A stretch of 64,000 bases of DNA from Nepenthes gracilis. Taxonomy: Eukaryota > Streptophyta > Magnoliopsida > Caryophyllales > Nepenthaceae. Location: contig BSYO01000008.1 in assembly GCA_033239525.1 (NCBI GenBank), positions 14,120,830 through 14,184,829 of the forward strand, in the 5' to 3' direction. A program made the translations under genes and the position numbers. Each line of letters starts with the position of its first letter. The stretch's first letter is position 1. Below the pieces are notes generated by a model. It worked only from the letters and a program-made list of their open reading frames with translations. It did not search any database and was not told the origin of the DNA. Positions 23,695 to 35,965 of the stretch are shown here, one piece after another.

Positions 23695-24605
23695 CATTAT
23701 TTTCGGTCTACCAGTGGTGTAAGGCCATTCCAATTTAAGTTGACATTAAAATACACCGATTTTTAAATAGCCATATTTTACTTTGATTTCGGGACCTCAC
23801 ACTTGACAACCTAAAGCCCTCCTTAGATTTGCAAATCAGTAATTACTCAAACATATTTTAGTCTCTTCAAGTGGATTCGGTGTTCAAATTTCTCCAGCCA
23901 AAACATGACTCAAATCTATGCATGAGTCACATATCATAACTTCATAGATTATAGAATAATAAATTTAAGATTTAGTTTCTGATAAAATGAGAGATCTTAA
24001 AACAATAAGGCTCTCATATCAAATAAAGAAGAAATATCTCTTAAGAAATAGATGACTCTCTTAATCTCATGTTTGCACACTAATTAACTCAAAAGATTAC
24101 TTACTCTCACTTTAATTCAAATCTTATGTACTCTTCAAGTTGAGTGATGTTTAGTCTTTCAAAAATAAAAAAGAAACCTCCAATCAAAATAGTTTCAAAT
24201 AGAAAATAGTGGGCACAAACTACATTTTGCTTAAGTGATTGTTTCGCAATTAACTTGTAATTCACCTCTGGTAGTCTACAACTTGAATAACCATCTCATG
24301 GTCAATTTGCAGCTTGCCTCTAAAAATTTTATAATACATGGGCCCTTAAGTGGCCAACTCGCAATATATTTCTAGACCAATTTAGTTCAAACCAACATCA
24401 AGCATCTATCTATCTTTAGGACACAATGTTAAGTTGTTATCTAGTTTCTATCTAACACCATGGCACAAAATAGTTTAAATGGTTATCAAGTTCTTATCTA
24501 ACACTCAAACACAAAAAAAGACACAATGAATAAAATAATGTATTCAATGTATAACTTAATATCATAAAATTTACCAATACAAAAGACTGACCTAATGATC
24601 TTCAA

Positions 24606-26289
24606 CTTTAATAATTTTTGTGACAAAACACTTTACAACATAGTTTGTAAAAAATATAGATTCTAATAATCAACTCAGCAAAATCTCTAGACATCCTAAA
24701 CACTCACGCCTAAAGATATTATTCTATATAAGCAACAAATTCAACACAATCATATGAGACATAAAGTAATATAGTACTAAAACAAATATTAGAATACTAA
24801 AAATAAATATCATAAGGTATATCCCTATAAAATAAATAAATAAATAATATAACTTCACCTCAACTGTAACTCCCCCTCAGCTAAAATATATATCTTCCTT
24901 TCAATAAATACACATCACTCCTCCTTAATTAGTATATCTCTCTCCCTCTTTTTGTTACAAAATGACAAATGGTAACTCAAAGAAAGGCTATTGGAAAATT
25001 AAAAAAGATGATAACCACAATAAAAGAGAAATGGCATAACCACAACAAAAGGAAGTGGCATGAATAATCAAAATGGACTATAAAATGACAACTATGAGAC
25101 AAATATTTTATTCAAACCTGAAAAATGAATAATAATATATTCTCCTTTCTATTCAAAGGGATTGCAACTAAAGAACGACAATGCTTAATGAAGACTTAAT
25201 ATAGGAATAGTATAAATAAAAACATAATACCATTGGAAAACATATATATATATATAGGGCTTAGCAAAATAATATTGATGTTAGATATAAATTTCACAAA
25301 TACAAATCTTTTGCTTAAATAAAATGTTGCTTGATAATAGAGCGAAATAAATAGATGTTCTTTAAATAATAGACCTAAGAATTATAATACAAATACAATG
25401 ATCACACATATGAAATAAAATTTTTTATGCCAAAAGATCAAACTCACAAGAAAAATTAATTGAATATACTTTTCCTAAAACTTTATTAGATTAATTTGAA
25501 AGCATACTTCAAAATAAAATACACACAATATCAAGTCCAAGTACAAAGTGTATAAAGTATTGCATGTGTAATGAATGCAATGTATTTTATAAGAGAGACT
25601 CAAGCCTTCAAATAGTGTACAAGGTTTGGTTTTCTCTAATATGGTTCAATATATTTCTCGGATGAGAAATTAAAAATCAATACTACTAGAATCTTCATCT
25701 CTCTGTTTTCTTTCCCTTTTTATGAGTCCTTCGTTAAGGTACTTCATATTACAACAAATGTCTACCTTTTCATTTCTCCATTTGTAGTTTTGGAATTTTT
25801 CAAAAGGGCATTCACATTCTTGACACATCCTTTTTCTTATTTTCTTCATTTTTCATGTATTTAATTTGGGGGGGGGTTATATGGGATAGTATTCTTCTAG
25901 TTTGAAATTAATTCAAATTCAAGATTAGTCAAACACAATTTATATTATCATCCCTAAATATACTTCTTGGTCAAGTCTCCAGAATGGTAGAAAATGTATG
26001 ATTGTGCAAAGCAAGCATGAGCTAATGCATGTATGCCCACTACTCTAATACATGTGCAACTAACCTAAAGTATGATACAACCAACTTATATGCATGTAAG
26101 AAAACAAAACTACTCAAGGAGCAGCACAACTACTGTTGGTACTATCAGTTAAGTCTTTCTTTTTCTTCACTCAATCCACCTTTCAATATTGATCTTAATG
26201 GTCAAGTCAAATACCAACGATTTTAACTTATGAATTTGATACTCAAATTCTTGAATTTGACAAAACCCACAATGAGAATTTGTGGGAAT
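24606..26289. other. AT-rich DNA, no gene recognised
   Basis: Plain AT-rich sequence with short A/T runs and a run of nine G near 25870. It lies between repeat copy 1 and the copia gag remnant, where pol of that element would be expected, but I see no copia integrase or RT motif. Confidence 0.45.
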
Positions 26290-27240
26290 GGATCTATAAC
26301 AATGAGATCGAATATAGCCACATTAGCCACACTAATGATAATTAGGAATAAACCTAGGCTTATAATGCAAATTCCTAGAATGATGTGTGTCAAGCAATAA
26401 AATGTTGAGTCCTAGAAGGAGTGTATATAGCTTGAAGCCTCTATAAGTAAAGTAAAAAACGATTCTTTATTGGCATATTATATGTCTTGGGAGCATTAGA
26501 ACGTGACATGATTTTTAGAGTCATACTCCTCCATCTTTTCATCAAAACGTTTTTTAAATATTTAAGTCGCAGAAAAAAAGATTATTTTAGGATAAATATT
26601 AATTTCACAAGAATTTTTTTAAACTCAAAACAGTTTCTATTTTCACAACTTTACCTGTATTTAGCATATGAGCCAACTTGTTAGTGATTTACAATAAGTT
26701 TTGAAATTGAGTCTTATACATTTCAACTCACTCTATAAAATGTTTACCTTCATCTCCAAAGCGTCATTTTCTTCATTGATTTTTAAAAATCATTATAAAT
26801 GACTTATCAAGTTGGGTGCCTAGAATTTCTTTACCATTTTATAACTCATTCACTCTTTTATACCATATTTTACTTTTTAAGTTTTAGACTATTTTTAAAT
26901 AAATATTTGTATGCTTCTTCTACATCACCATTATCAATATCACATTCATCATTGATTCCTTCAATGGAGTTCTTATTATTCATAATTGAAGACGTAAAGT
27001 TCATATAATTGACTTGCTCATTGTTCATTTTGTCCATCCTTATTTTCCTCACACTCATTATCTAATAAGGGGGCATTTAATCCCTATTTTTTTACCACAA
27101 ATGATTTGGACATTCAGGTCTAAGTATAACCAATTTCACACTCATAGCCTACCATTCCAATTTGATTAAATTCATTCATCTTAAAATCAAGTGGAAGAGT
27201 TTCTAATTCTAACGGAATCATTTTCAAAGGAGGTGGGGTG
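26290..27240 (-). pseudogene. Ty1/copia gag remnant
   Basis: On the minus strand a short open stretch (27058-26870) contains EEAYKYLFKNSLKLKK, like the coiled gag segment of SIRE-type copia elements. Further along, 26331-26299 encodes CG-stop-CGYIRSHC, a broken copy of the CCHC zinc knuckle in its usual CGxxGHIRxxC context. Between them stops are frequent. Gag would coat element RNA; this copy is dead. I see no pol after it. Confidence 0.5.
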
Positions 27241-27454
27241 CCATCCATCATTTTTGTGCAATGAGCCAAACACATTTTCTATAAATTTTAAGAAAACACT
27301 TATGTAAACTTTCTAATAGGTATAATTACTCCTGTCAAAATATAGCAAAATAGTTAAAAATTAGTTTGTCCTCATATAGACTATCGTAGGTTTAGAATCG
27401 AAATAAGTCCCTGATACAAATAAGAAAAAAAAGTATTTAAACCCACAAACTCCT

Positions 27455-28555
27455 AAACTGATGAATAAGTGTTTATTTATAAAATTATAAAATAAAAATT
27501 CACAGTTCAATATACATAAAGGAATTCCTTATTAGATATTTAAGTATAAATCATTATCATTCACGTGCATATCATATAAAGTAAGATGATCAATAGAAAG
27601 AATACAATATTTAGTAACAAAGAAAAACTCCTAAACAATTTGTTCACTAAAAAAACCTTGTGAACTTTGAATCACTAACTAAAAATCCACTACATGAGAA
27701 AAGTCAACTTATAAACTGATAAAAAGACTCAAAAAACCCTTTAGTCAACTAACTTTGGACATGTGTCTATCTATTATTCTCCTTAAATTTGTAAATCTGC
27801 AACAATACAAATATCTTATAGTCTCTTTGATTAATCAAATTCCTCCAATCAGAACGCGCCTCAAATCTTCGCACGAGCTACTCACTAGAATCTTATAAAT
27901 TGCAAGCTAATAAATTTGAGGTTTAATTTCTAATTGAATAAAAGATCTTAATATAATAAAGATCTCATTTTAAATAAAAAAGAAAGGTCTCTCAAAAAAT
28001 AAATACCTCTCTCAATCTCATGATTGTGTACTTATTAACTCAAAAGAAAACTCACTCTCACTTTAGCTAAGATCTTGTATACTCTTCAAGTTGAAGGAAA
28101 TATGATCTTTTAAAAATAAAAAAGAAACTTTCGATCAAAGTACTTTAAAGTAAAATATACTAGGCATGAATAGGATCCCATTTGAGCAACTATCTCGTGA
28201 TTAACCTACGGTTCACCTCTAGAAGTCCATGAATTGAGTGGCTATCTCTTGGTTACTTTAGGCTTGTCTTGAAATTTCACTATACATAAGCCATTTAGGT
28301 AGCCAACTCACAACATGCTTCTAAACCAAGTTAACCTAAACTAGCAACTAACTTCTATCTAATATCATGAGATAAAGCTTAAGCTGCTATCCATTTTTTA
28401 TTTAACAACAGGATATACAATAATTTAAATGGTTATAAAAATTTTATTTAATACTTAAATATATAATATATAATAAAATAAAATAATAGACTAAATGTAT
28501 GATTTGATATGATAAAATTTTTTAATACTAAAGACTAGTTTAACACATTGGATAT
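27455..28555. repeat. AT-rich dispersed repeat, copy 2
   Basis: The uninterrupted partner of 21250-21538 plus 23802-24605 (about 1.1 kb in each case). A TG...CA reading on the minus strand would start near 28545 (TGTTAAACTAG). Homology to copy 1 fades just beyond there. Confidence 0.6.
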
Positions 28556-28843
28556 CTATCTTATATTTAAAAGAATGACTATCTATCTACCAAAAGTTTT
28601 GGTTAGGCCACTTTAATAACTATTAATTAATTCATGATATAGATATTATATTGTAAGGATAATTTTGCAACAATACTTTAACATCTGACACAAAAGTTAG
28701 AACACAAAACTACAATTAAAAAGTGCTACTTGAGAAAAATTGTAAGTATGATGCTTGAGCAAAATGAGCATTTACCATGCATTATGCACACAGAAGGTGG
28801 AAGTATTTTATTTTCTATACATGTGCATGTATCATAAATGTAT

Positions 28844-30890
28844 TGTTATGTCTCAATTTTTTATTTTATTATTAATAATTATCTAATTATTAATTAATCA
28901 ATTATCTATTTAATTAACACTGAACGTGAATTACACATCAACACTTAGATCGACTAAAATAAAATAATAATAAATTATACATAGGATCCAAAATATGCCA
29001 CGCAATCATGTGACTTCGATACTGACCTATATTGATATGTCAAATTTTACGTAAGAAGTTATACCTGTTATCAAATATTAAAGTATGCAATCCTCTAAAA
29101 TAAACATCATAAACCATCTCTAATAGCTGACAATCCAATAGTCGGATGAAACGGCAACTATCTTAAGACTTACAAACTGCTATCTGGTTACCGTATAAGT
29201 ACCAAATATTGTCTAAATATTAATATAAATACATTAACTATTATCTGGAAACTGAAATATAATATTAGACTTTAGTAAACTATTTGGAATCCAATATAAC
29301 ACTAAATATTTCAAAAATTTAGATTCTAAACTCTTTATGACAACTTGTCTTTCAATACTGATCGTCCTGTAAATATTCAAACCTCTCATCTAAAAGAGTC
29401 GGTAAAATAGAAATAATGAGTGGATTAAAAACTTAATAAAACATATAATTTACAATTAAATATATATACTTTGTATTAAAAACATATCGAAAGGAACAAC
29501 GCATCAGATTTTAATAAAATGCAATGAAATTTCATGACAATACAGATTTCTTATTATATTCTTAATTATTTCTTATCATCAAATCATACTAAAAGATGAT
29601 TTTCTTAATAACCAAATGCCAATGGGGCCTACCTACTAAAGGAGTAAACAATCAAAACCTGGGTTATATTTATTTTTGAAATGCATTATAGATTGCCTTA
29701 GATTCATCAAATTTACTCACAAATGATAGGTTCGAATAACGATTTACCGCTATAATATGTTAAAACATGTCATAATATACTACCTATTAAAATATATCCA
29801 TGGTCCAATATAAATATTTATGAAAACTCTACATTTTTTTTCTTTTATAATTTTTTCATTCGTAAGAAAATACTCATAATTCTTAACTTAATTGTAAAAT
29901 TTTCTCTTTAAATTTTATAAATTCTTATCATATAATACTTATACTTTCTATAGAAATTAAGTTATAACAAATTTTGAACACATCGAATGCTAAATTAATA
30001 TGAAAGTGTAGAAAAATTTAGCATAATACAAAAATCAATATATACAGAATTTCTTACTAAATTCTAGAATATGTAGAACAATTTATATACATTTTAGATA
30101 CATATAAGACTTATACTTAATAATTTAAAACATATAAAACTTTATGTACAAATTTGAAATATGTAAGAGTCATTAAATCCATAATTTTAGACATGTTAGG
30201 CAAAACAATATAGAATTCAGCTAATTCAAGCAAATATATATATATATATTTGGACATTAAATTCATACATATTTGTAAAGAAATCAATGAAATTTCCTAT
30301 GCATACTAAATATAAATATATTAACTTTAAAATTATGTTACATATGAATATTTAAAATAAGAAATATTTAGAGTATTGGAAAAAAAATAAAAATAACAGA
30401 AGAAAAGTTTGAAATGCATTTGCCTTAATTCAAATTACCAAAATTCTATCTTTGATTCACTTGGATTGAGTTTCCTTAACTTTTTCTCTCTTCTTCTTGT
30501 CCCATTTTCCCTCATCTCTCAAACTTTGCTAAAAAATGATAGAAAATCAGTCGAGACCTATATTTATATAGAAGTAGTACTCGAGTGCTGATCGGGTGCA
30601 CATCAGATGCAATGCCTGATCAATATGGCGCACAAGTGCCACCTCGGGCGCACCTTAAGTGCGGACCTATTGTTTTCGTCACTGAGGCGTCGGTCAAGCA
30701 CCCCTTAGGTATGGACATTCTGCCTTCCCACATACAAGTCACGCCGGGTGCCAGTTGAACATCCTTTAACCTGATATAATCTGATCTAAATTTGACATTT
30801 GATCTAATTTTTTTTTATCCTTTAATCTTAATTTTAGTTATATTAATTTATTCAATTAAGATTAGAATAATTTCAAACACGGGCCTTACA
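28844..30890 (-). mobile_element. Probable solo LTR G
   Basis: Minus-strand start TGTAAGGCCCGTGTTTG at 30890 and end GAGACATAACA at 28844. These fit the LTR ends seen in C, E and H (TGTRA.G/T CC... and ...GTGACA type). Inside, on the minus strand, a GC-rich patch (30770-30590) is followed by CTATATAAATATAGG near 30570 and a GA-rich leader, the same order as the other gypsy LTRs. Flanking 5-mers (TGTAT / CACAT) do not match, so the insertion is old or the ends are misplaced. Confidence 0.5.
30560..30580 (-). promoter_or_regulatory. TATA box of LTR G
   Basis: The minus strand reads CTATATAAATATAGG about 320 bp from the LTR start, followed by a GA-rich leader. This is the usual place for the core promoter of such an LTR. 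Confidence 0.45.
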
Positions 30891-32517
30891 CACATAAGGT
30901 GCAGGTATTCTATTTTCAGCACACGTCAACACGGCACTTTAGGCCCATGTGCACATGTCATGTGCACATCAAGACTCACTTCTTGCCTAAGCCACACATG
31001 AGGGTATTTCAAGCGTCCGTCACACATGACTAGAATTATCATTTTCTTTAAAAAGATTTGAAAACAATAACTGACACATGAACAAATTAAAAATTATATA
31101 AAATCTAACATTAAAATTAAAAATCACAAATACATAATTTACCCACGAAGACCAGGAGATATAGCATGATTTCATAATTCATATATGAAATTTGAAGAAA
31201 CTTAAAATAATATACATTCATACGTAATATCTTTAAATACGGAAACCTTTCGTATATATTCACACGATTTCGATAAGTGATTTTACCATTGATATAATAA
31301 GAAAAGAATTAATTTTTTAATTATATGAATATCTTTTTTTTTCATTAAATATAAGACTAATATTAAATTATCTCTTTGATAAAATTATAAAAATCATAAT
31401 TTTTAATTATTTAAATAAATTGCCAATTACGTGTCATGACATGCGAAATAATTTTAACAAAAATATACATAAAATGTCAACAATAAATAAGGGCTAAATA
31501 TAATCTGACAGGAAAAAGGAAACGCTGTGTTATTTTTTCAACAAAATATATACGTTTAGCTTAGAAACCGCTTTATTCGTTTCTTCGTCCCTGCCTGTTC
31601 TGCTAATTAACGTGGAGGGATTAATTGCTAGACTTTCTGGCTTATTTGATATAAATTTTAAACGGTTTTTTTTAAAAAAAAAAAAAAACAGATTTTGCCC
31701 TAAAGACTTTCTGGAAAACAAATTAAAGATTATCTATAATTTACTCCTATTTTTTTCTAATAAATTTGAATTCATAACATTGAATTATTTTAACAGGTAT
31801 AAATTATTTTAAAAAGATACAGGTAGCTTTGAACTTAATTAGTAAAACCTCATTTGCCATTAAATTTATTAAAATATGACTCAACTCGTCAGCCTGCTAA
31901 TAAAGTTCATTTTTTTAATTTCCTACCATAACCAGCAAAAATTGTTGACTCCAAACCAAAATCTTTAAAATCGATCATAAACTATGATAATCGAAATGTT
32001 AGGTTCAATTTCATGTCAAAATTTATTTATTTATTTATTTTTATTTTTATTTTTTTTTTTGAGGGGGGGTTGTCGTCTGGGTTCTGAGTTACAGAATTTC
32101 GAATTGACTGTTACCCAAACCAACCAATTTTAATTTTAATTTTAATTTTTAAATTTTACCTTTAACAACACAAAGGTAACGTTGGCATTCCATAATTATA
32201 AAAAGAAAAAAAATTAAAATTAATGTCGATTTCTAATTGTTTTTAATGTGCATATCATGTGAATTTCAAATTTAATAAATTTGGTAAAGCTAAAGGATTT
32301 TAGGGAGTTGGTGGCAACGGCCAAAATTTATGAACCCAGAAAGTACGCCCGATAAAATTTATTGGAAATATATACATATATTAAGAAAACTAGCCCGATG
32401 TGAAGATCAGCTCTGTTTATTCATATCTCATGCACACCCTTAACACTTCATTTTCGGCTTTACCTTTCTCTTCGAAATACTTAGGATCTGTTCAGATTAA
32501 AATGTTAAAAAATAGCC
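30891..32517. other. AT-rich DNA, no gene recognised
   Basis: Contains A and T homopolymer runs (31665-31688; 32022-32062) and no recognisable coding or LTR motif. Element B starts at about 32518 without its normal LTR terminus. Confidence 0.5.
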
Positions 32518-33203
32518 ATTGATTCAGAGGTCGCGATTGATGTGGAGCGGCTTTGATGTAATAGTACGCTCGCATGGAGCAACTTTGATACCAATGGAGC
32601 AAAAATTATGGAGGAATTCTTGGGACACTCTTTGGACTGAGAGTGGTCTCTTGGAAGCTCTTGAATGTGAGTGTTTACAAGTATGTCTGAGCAGGAATGT
32701 AACCATGCCCCTTAGAGTTTGTCTCCAAAGTTTTTTATAGACTTTGGGCCAATTCAACATTCCTTGGGTGCTTAGGCTAGCTACCAACTGACTATGTAGA
32801 TTTGGCAGATTGACACGGGGATCGTTGGCGCCGGTTTGGTTAACCATAATCAATTAAGAGGATCCTTTCCTTATTTGAGGAGATGTTAGACGCAGCAAAT
32901 ATTAGAGTTGCCATTTTGATAGCTCCGCTGAGTTAGAGTTACCATTTCTGAAGAGATCGCAATTAAGGACAATATTTGGGGTGTCAGGCTGGCTAAAGCA
33001 AGTAATCTCCAATGCGTAGGAAGAGCACTGTGGGCTGCCTGGATTGAGCCGAGGACGACTTGGGCTATCCGGCTGGTTGGGACACTGTTTGGGTCAATGG
33101 AAACATTGACTGGCCCATGAGCCTGTGGGTCGAATGCCTTTTAGGTCCACTACTAAGTATGTGGATTTTCGTACTAGGCCAGCCAGTTCCTGTTATCCCA
33201 TCA
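32518..33203 (-). repeat. Element B 3' LTR (outer end missing)
   Basis: Collinear with 44855-45541: the AGAGTGGTCT block, CTTTTTATAGACTTTGGGCC, GGTTGACACGGGG, CAATTAAGAGGATC and GGTTGGGACA. It starts on the minus strand TGATGGGATAAC at 33203, directly after a purine tract. Similarity stops at about 32518. Confidence 0.8.
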
Positions 33204-33216
33204 CTAGCCCCCTACC
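33204..33216 (-). other. Polypurine tract of element B
   Basis: The minus strand reads GGTAGGGGGCTAG immediately before the 3' LTR's TGATGGG. Element A has a similar GGAAGGCTAG at the same place. Confidence 0.6.
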
Positions 33217-34218
33217 AAGGGGGGCTTGAATTTTCAACTCCCGGCATGTTTATAGATGGGATGGGACATGCTTTGTCATTTTTCCCTTTTGATCCCCCAA
33301 GTCGTCTTTAGATTCCCTACCTTACTGGTTATGGCCAGATTCTTGTACACCTGTAATTTTCTATAGATTTGCTAAATTTCTGGCGTTTAATGGCCAGTTG
33401 ATCCTTCTGCGTGCTATGAATTGAGGGGTTGGTTGTGCCTCTTGCATCACACCCTACTTTTATTAGTCAAGTGGTTTAGAAACCGAAAATCGCCATGAAG
33501 CTTGAGTTGCCGGCCGCTTAGATCGGAGGGAGCTCGTCTCCAATATTCAAAGGCATTATCTTAAGACGCACTAGAGGCCTGCTTTGATCACTCCTTTTCA
33601 CGTGAAAAACTCTTTGGTCACCCCTTTTCATGTCCATTCCAGAGCCATGCCTACCACTATTTCTGAGTGGGGCGAGACTTTCCTTTTGCTCTGCCCTCGC
33701 GTTGGGCGATGGCTTATTTTTGGAATGAGCTACTGCTCGAGCTCCTCGAGAACTGCAGTCTCTGCGGGCCATGCCCTATTGCTGGTAGGGTTGGGGGCGA
33801 ATTCTTGGCTCGAGGCCATTTCCTCCTTATTGTGGGGTAAAACTTTCATTACCCTTTGGCTCCTTTTGAATGGCGACCTCTCTTCATGGCAAGCCTCTGT
33901 TCTGACTCCTCATGAACTATTATCCTTACCGATCATGCTTTGCTGTCTGTCGGATACACACCAATCTCTTGTTTGGGCTCATCTAGTTGCTTGCTTGTCT
34001 AGGAGTTTGCTGCGATTGAATTCCATGTACCCCCTTTCTTTGTTGTCTTCCTCTTTGTTGTACATCAGCCTCTACAGGCTTTGTATTTTGTAAATGGAGA
34101 GTAATTAATGAAACAAATAATTACTTTTGCCACATATTGTTTCTATCTTCGGTTTTCTGGATGCCTTTGTTTTATGTTGATGCCGGATTGGATTGTGCAT
34201 TCATTGGTCTAGCCGGAG
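33217..34218. other. Element B spacer
   Basis: Part of the region between pol and the 3' LTR. A plus-strand frame at 33584-34093 stays open for 169 codons but shows no domain I recognise. It could be the low-complexity part of the antisense ORF or chance. Confidence 0.4.
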
Positions 34219-34560
34219 CCCAAATTGGGTTGAGGGCACATTAGTCCAGTCTGCAACCAGAATGTTGCCAGTTAGTCCTAAAGCCGAACTGGATCACTGA
34301 CCAATTAGGCAGGCCAGATGCTGAACTGGGTTACTGATTCGTCAGGTAAGCTAAACACCAGACTAGATTGTTGACCAGTCAAAATGGCTGGACGCCAAAT
34401 TGGGTCATTGATTCGTTAGGCAAGTTGAACACCAAACTAGATTGTTAACTAGTCAAATTGGCTTGATGTCGAAATGGGTCCCAAATCAGTCAGGCAAGCC
34501 GAACACTAGACTGGATTGTTGACCAGTCAAGCCAGCCGAATTCCTTAGTGGATCATTGGC
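34219..34560. repeat. 74-bp tandem repeat in element B
   Basis: Units start at 34293, 34367, 34441 and 34515 with an exact 74-bp spacing. A more diverged unit lies at about 34219-34292, and the last one is partial. Each contains a GACCAGTCAA-like word and CAGGCAAG. Such arrays between pol and the 3' LTR are known in Tat elements. Confidence 0.85.
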
Positions 34561-34725
34561 CCACCAATCCAGCTCTGAGTTCATCGTATCTATTTACCGA
34601 TGATTTACTGTCCACAATGAGTGAAGTGTAGTGGCCTGGGAGGTTGCGCCACTTTGACTTCTGATATCCCGTCCTACCACGTGTCTACCGCCTGTATTGT
34701 GGCAGATTGTCATTAATGATGCCGA

Positions 34726-35210
34726 ATGATTGTCATGCTAGGACATCCTCTGGCGCTAGCACGTGTCAGGTCATTATGTGCGTGCCTTTTCAAGGCATCA
34801 TTTTGGTGTTCGAACTACGCCTATATGCAACGACGCTTCACCAGTTTCTCCCACTCTAGTTCTACTCAAGTCGTTTTCTCTTTCATTTCTTTGTGTCTAC
34901 TACCTCCTTATCCCCATGGTTCCCAAAATGGGTGTTATTCGCTCCATTCTTGCTGTCGTCGACATCAAGGCTTTGTATCTGTAGTAGAATATTCCGTCCG
35001 TGATTTTATTTGTGGTACCAGGGGAGCACGATAGGGTCTATTCTCCTTCGGACGGGTCCATCACCATTTATGAGGCACACCTACGGAGTGGTCTTTGCTT
35101 TCCTCGTCAACCCTGCCTTTCTTGTTAGCTTTTTTGACCCAAGGAATAAGGGTGCTCTGCGTCGTCTGGATTTGACCAATTTTTCTAATAGGGAGGAGCC
35201 TTAGTACATC
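34726..35210 (+). pseudogene. Element B antisense ORF, Transposase_28-like
   Basis: Plus-strand frames, opposite to the element's own gag-pol, contain SPSDGSITIYEAHLRSGLCF at 35042-35101. That corresponds to ITIYKGYVKANLRIPFM in element A's antisense ORF and to the conserved core of the putative gypsy-type transposon protein family. Flanking stretches (34726-35034 and 35129-35204) are open in other frames, so indels have broken it. Its position between pol and the 3' LTR is the same as in element A. Confidence 0.6.
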
Positions 35211-35965
35211 CTCCTGCCAGGCCCCAACCTTAGAATAGTCATTTCCTTTTCCCTTTTTTTATGTATATAGCGCAGGCATGCTTGTACAGTCCAACTCTAT
35301 AATGAACAAGAGAGAACTTTTTCAATAGTTGTCCTGATTTTTTGTACTTTTGCACAATTTTATTCATGTACCATTGTTTGCCGACCAAGCGTCATCACTG
35401 TCGTGGCTGGGCTTTGGCGGAGTTAGGGTCATCGTCCGTGTGCAATCATTTGAGATTGTCTCCCTATGGAATGACATTTTCACACGTTGGGTCCTAACTG
35501 GTTAACCATCGTTGACTGATCATGCTCATCCCTACTGAGGGAGTCGCTGCACGCGTGCTGAAAAGTCCCCTAAGATTTTGGTATTTGACCGTGCATGGGC
35601 AGCTCGATGCGGGATCGAGGTTCAAATCCAACCGCATGTGGTCCACTTGGTGTTGGATTGAGATTCGAATTCAACTCTGTATGGGCCGCTCCATTCAAGA
35701 TCGAGGTTCAAATTCAACTGCATATGGGCCATTTGGTGCAAGACCGAGATTTAGTAACAGGAATATAAAAATTCGTCTGACTTAGAGGTAGCCTAAGTGG
35801 CTTGAATTTATGCAACGTCACACAACATTCATATGGATAGACAAACGAGTAATAACAATTAACAATAATCAATAAATAAGCAAACAAATCATTTTTATTA
35901 AACGTGAAACACTTTTACAAGCATACTCGGTAACGTATACTAGATTTACCTGGGTTTGTAAGATA

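Larger units (their letters stand above)
21539..23801 (-). mobile_element. Solo LTR H inserted in the AT-rich repeat
   Basis: Read on the minus strand it starts TGTGAGGTCCCGAAATC at 23801 and ends GTTGACA at 21539. It is flanked by CGTGA on the left and CTTGA on the right, a 5-bp target duplication with one change. Removing it plus one flank restores collinearity with the uninterrupted repeat copy at 27455-28555. A minus-strand TATATA near 23250 followed by a GA-rich leader (23215-23170) fits a gypsy LTR. No internal coding region accompanies it, so it is a solo LTR left by LTR-LTR recombination. Confidence 0.7.
21250..24605. repeat. AT-rich dispersed repeat, copy 1 (split by LTR H)
   Basis: 21250-21538 and 23802-24605 together are collinear with 27455-28555. 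Shared landmarks are ATTACAAAATAAAAATTCA at the left; GTATTTAGTAA; AACTAAAAATC; CTCCTTAGATTTG/CTCCTTAAATTTG; and a long right half that includes TTCACCTCT. Copy 1 carries the 2.26-kb LTR H between its halves. The two copies flank a copia gag remnant and could be decayed LTRs of that element, but I could not find LTR ends or a primer site to prove it. Confidence 0.6.
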
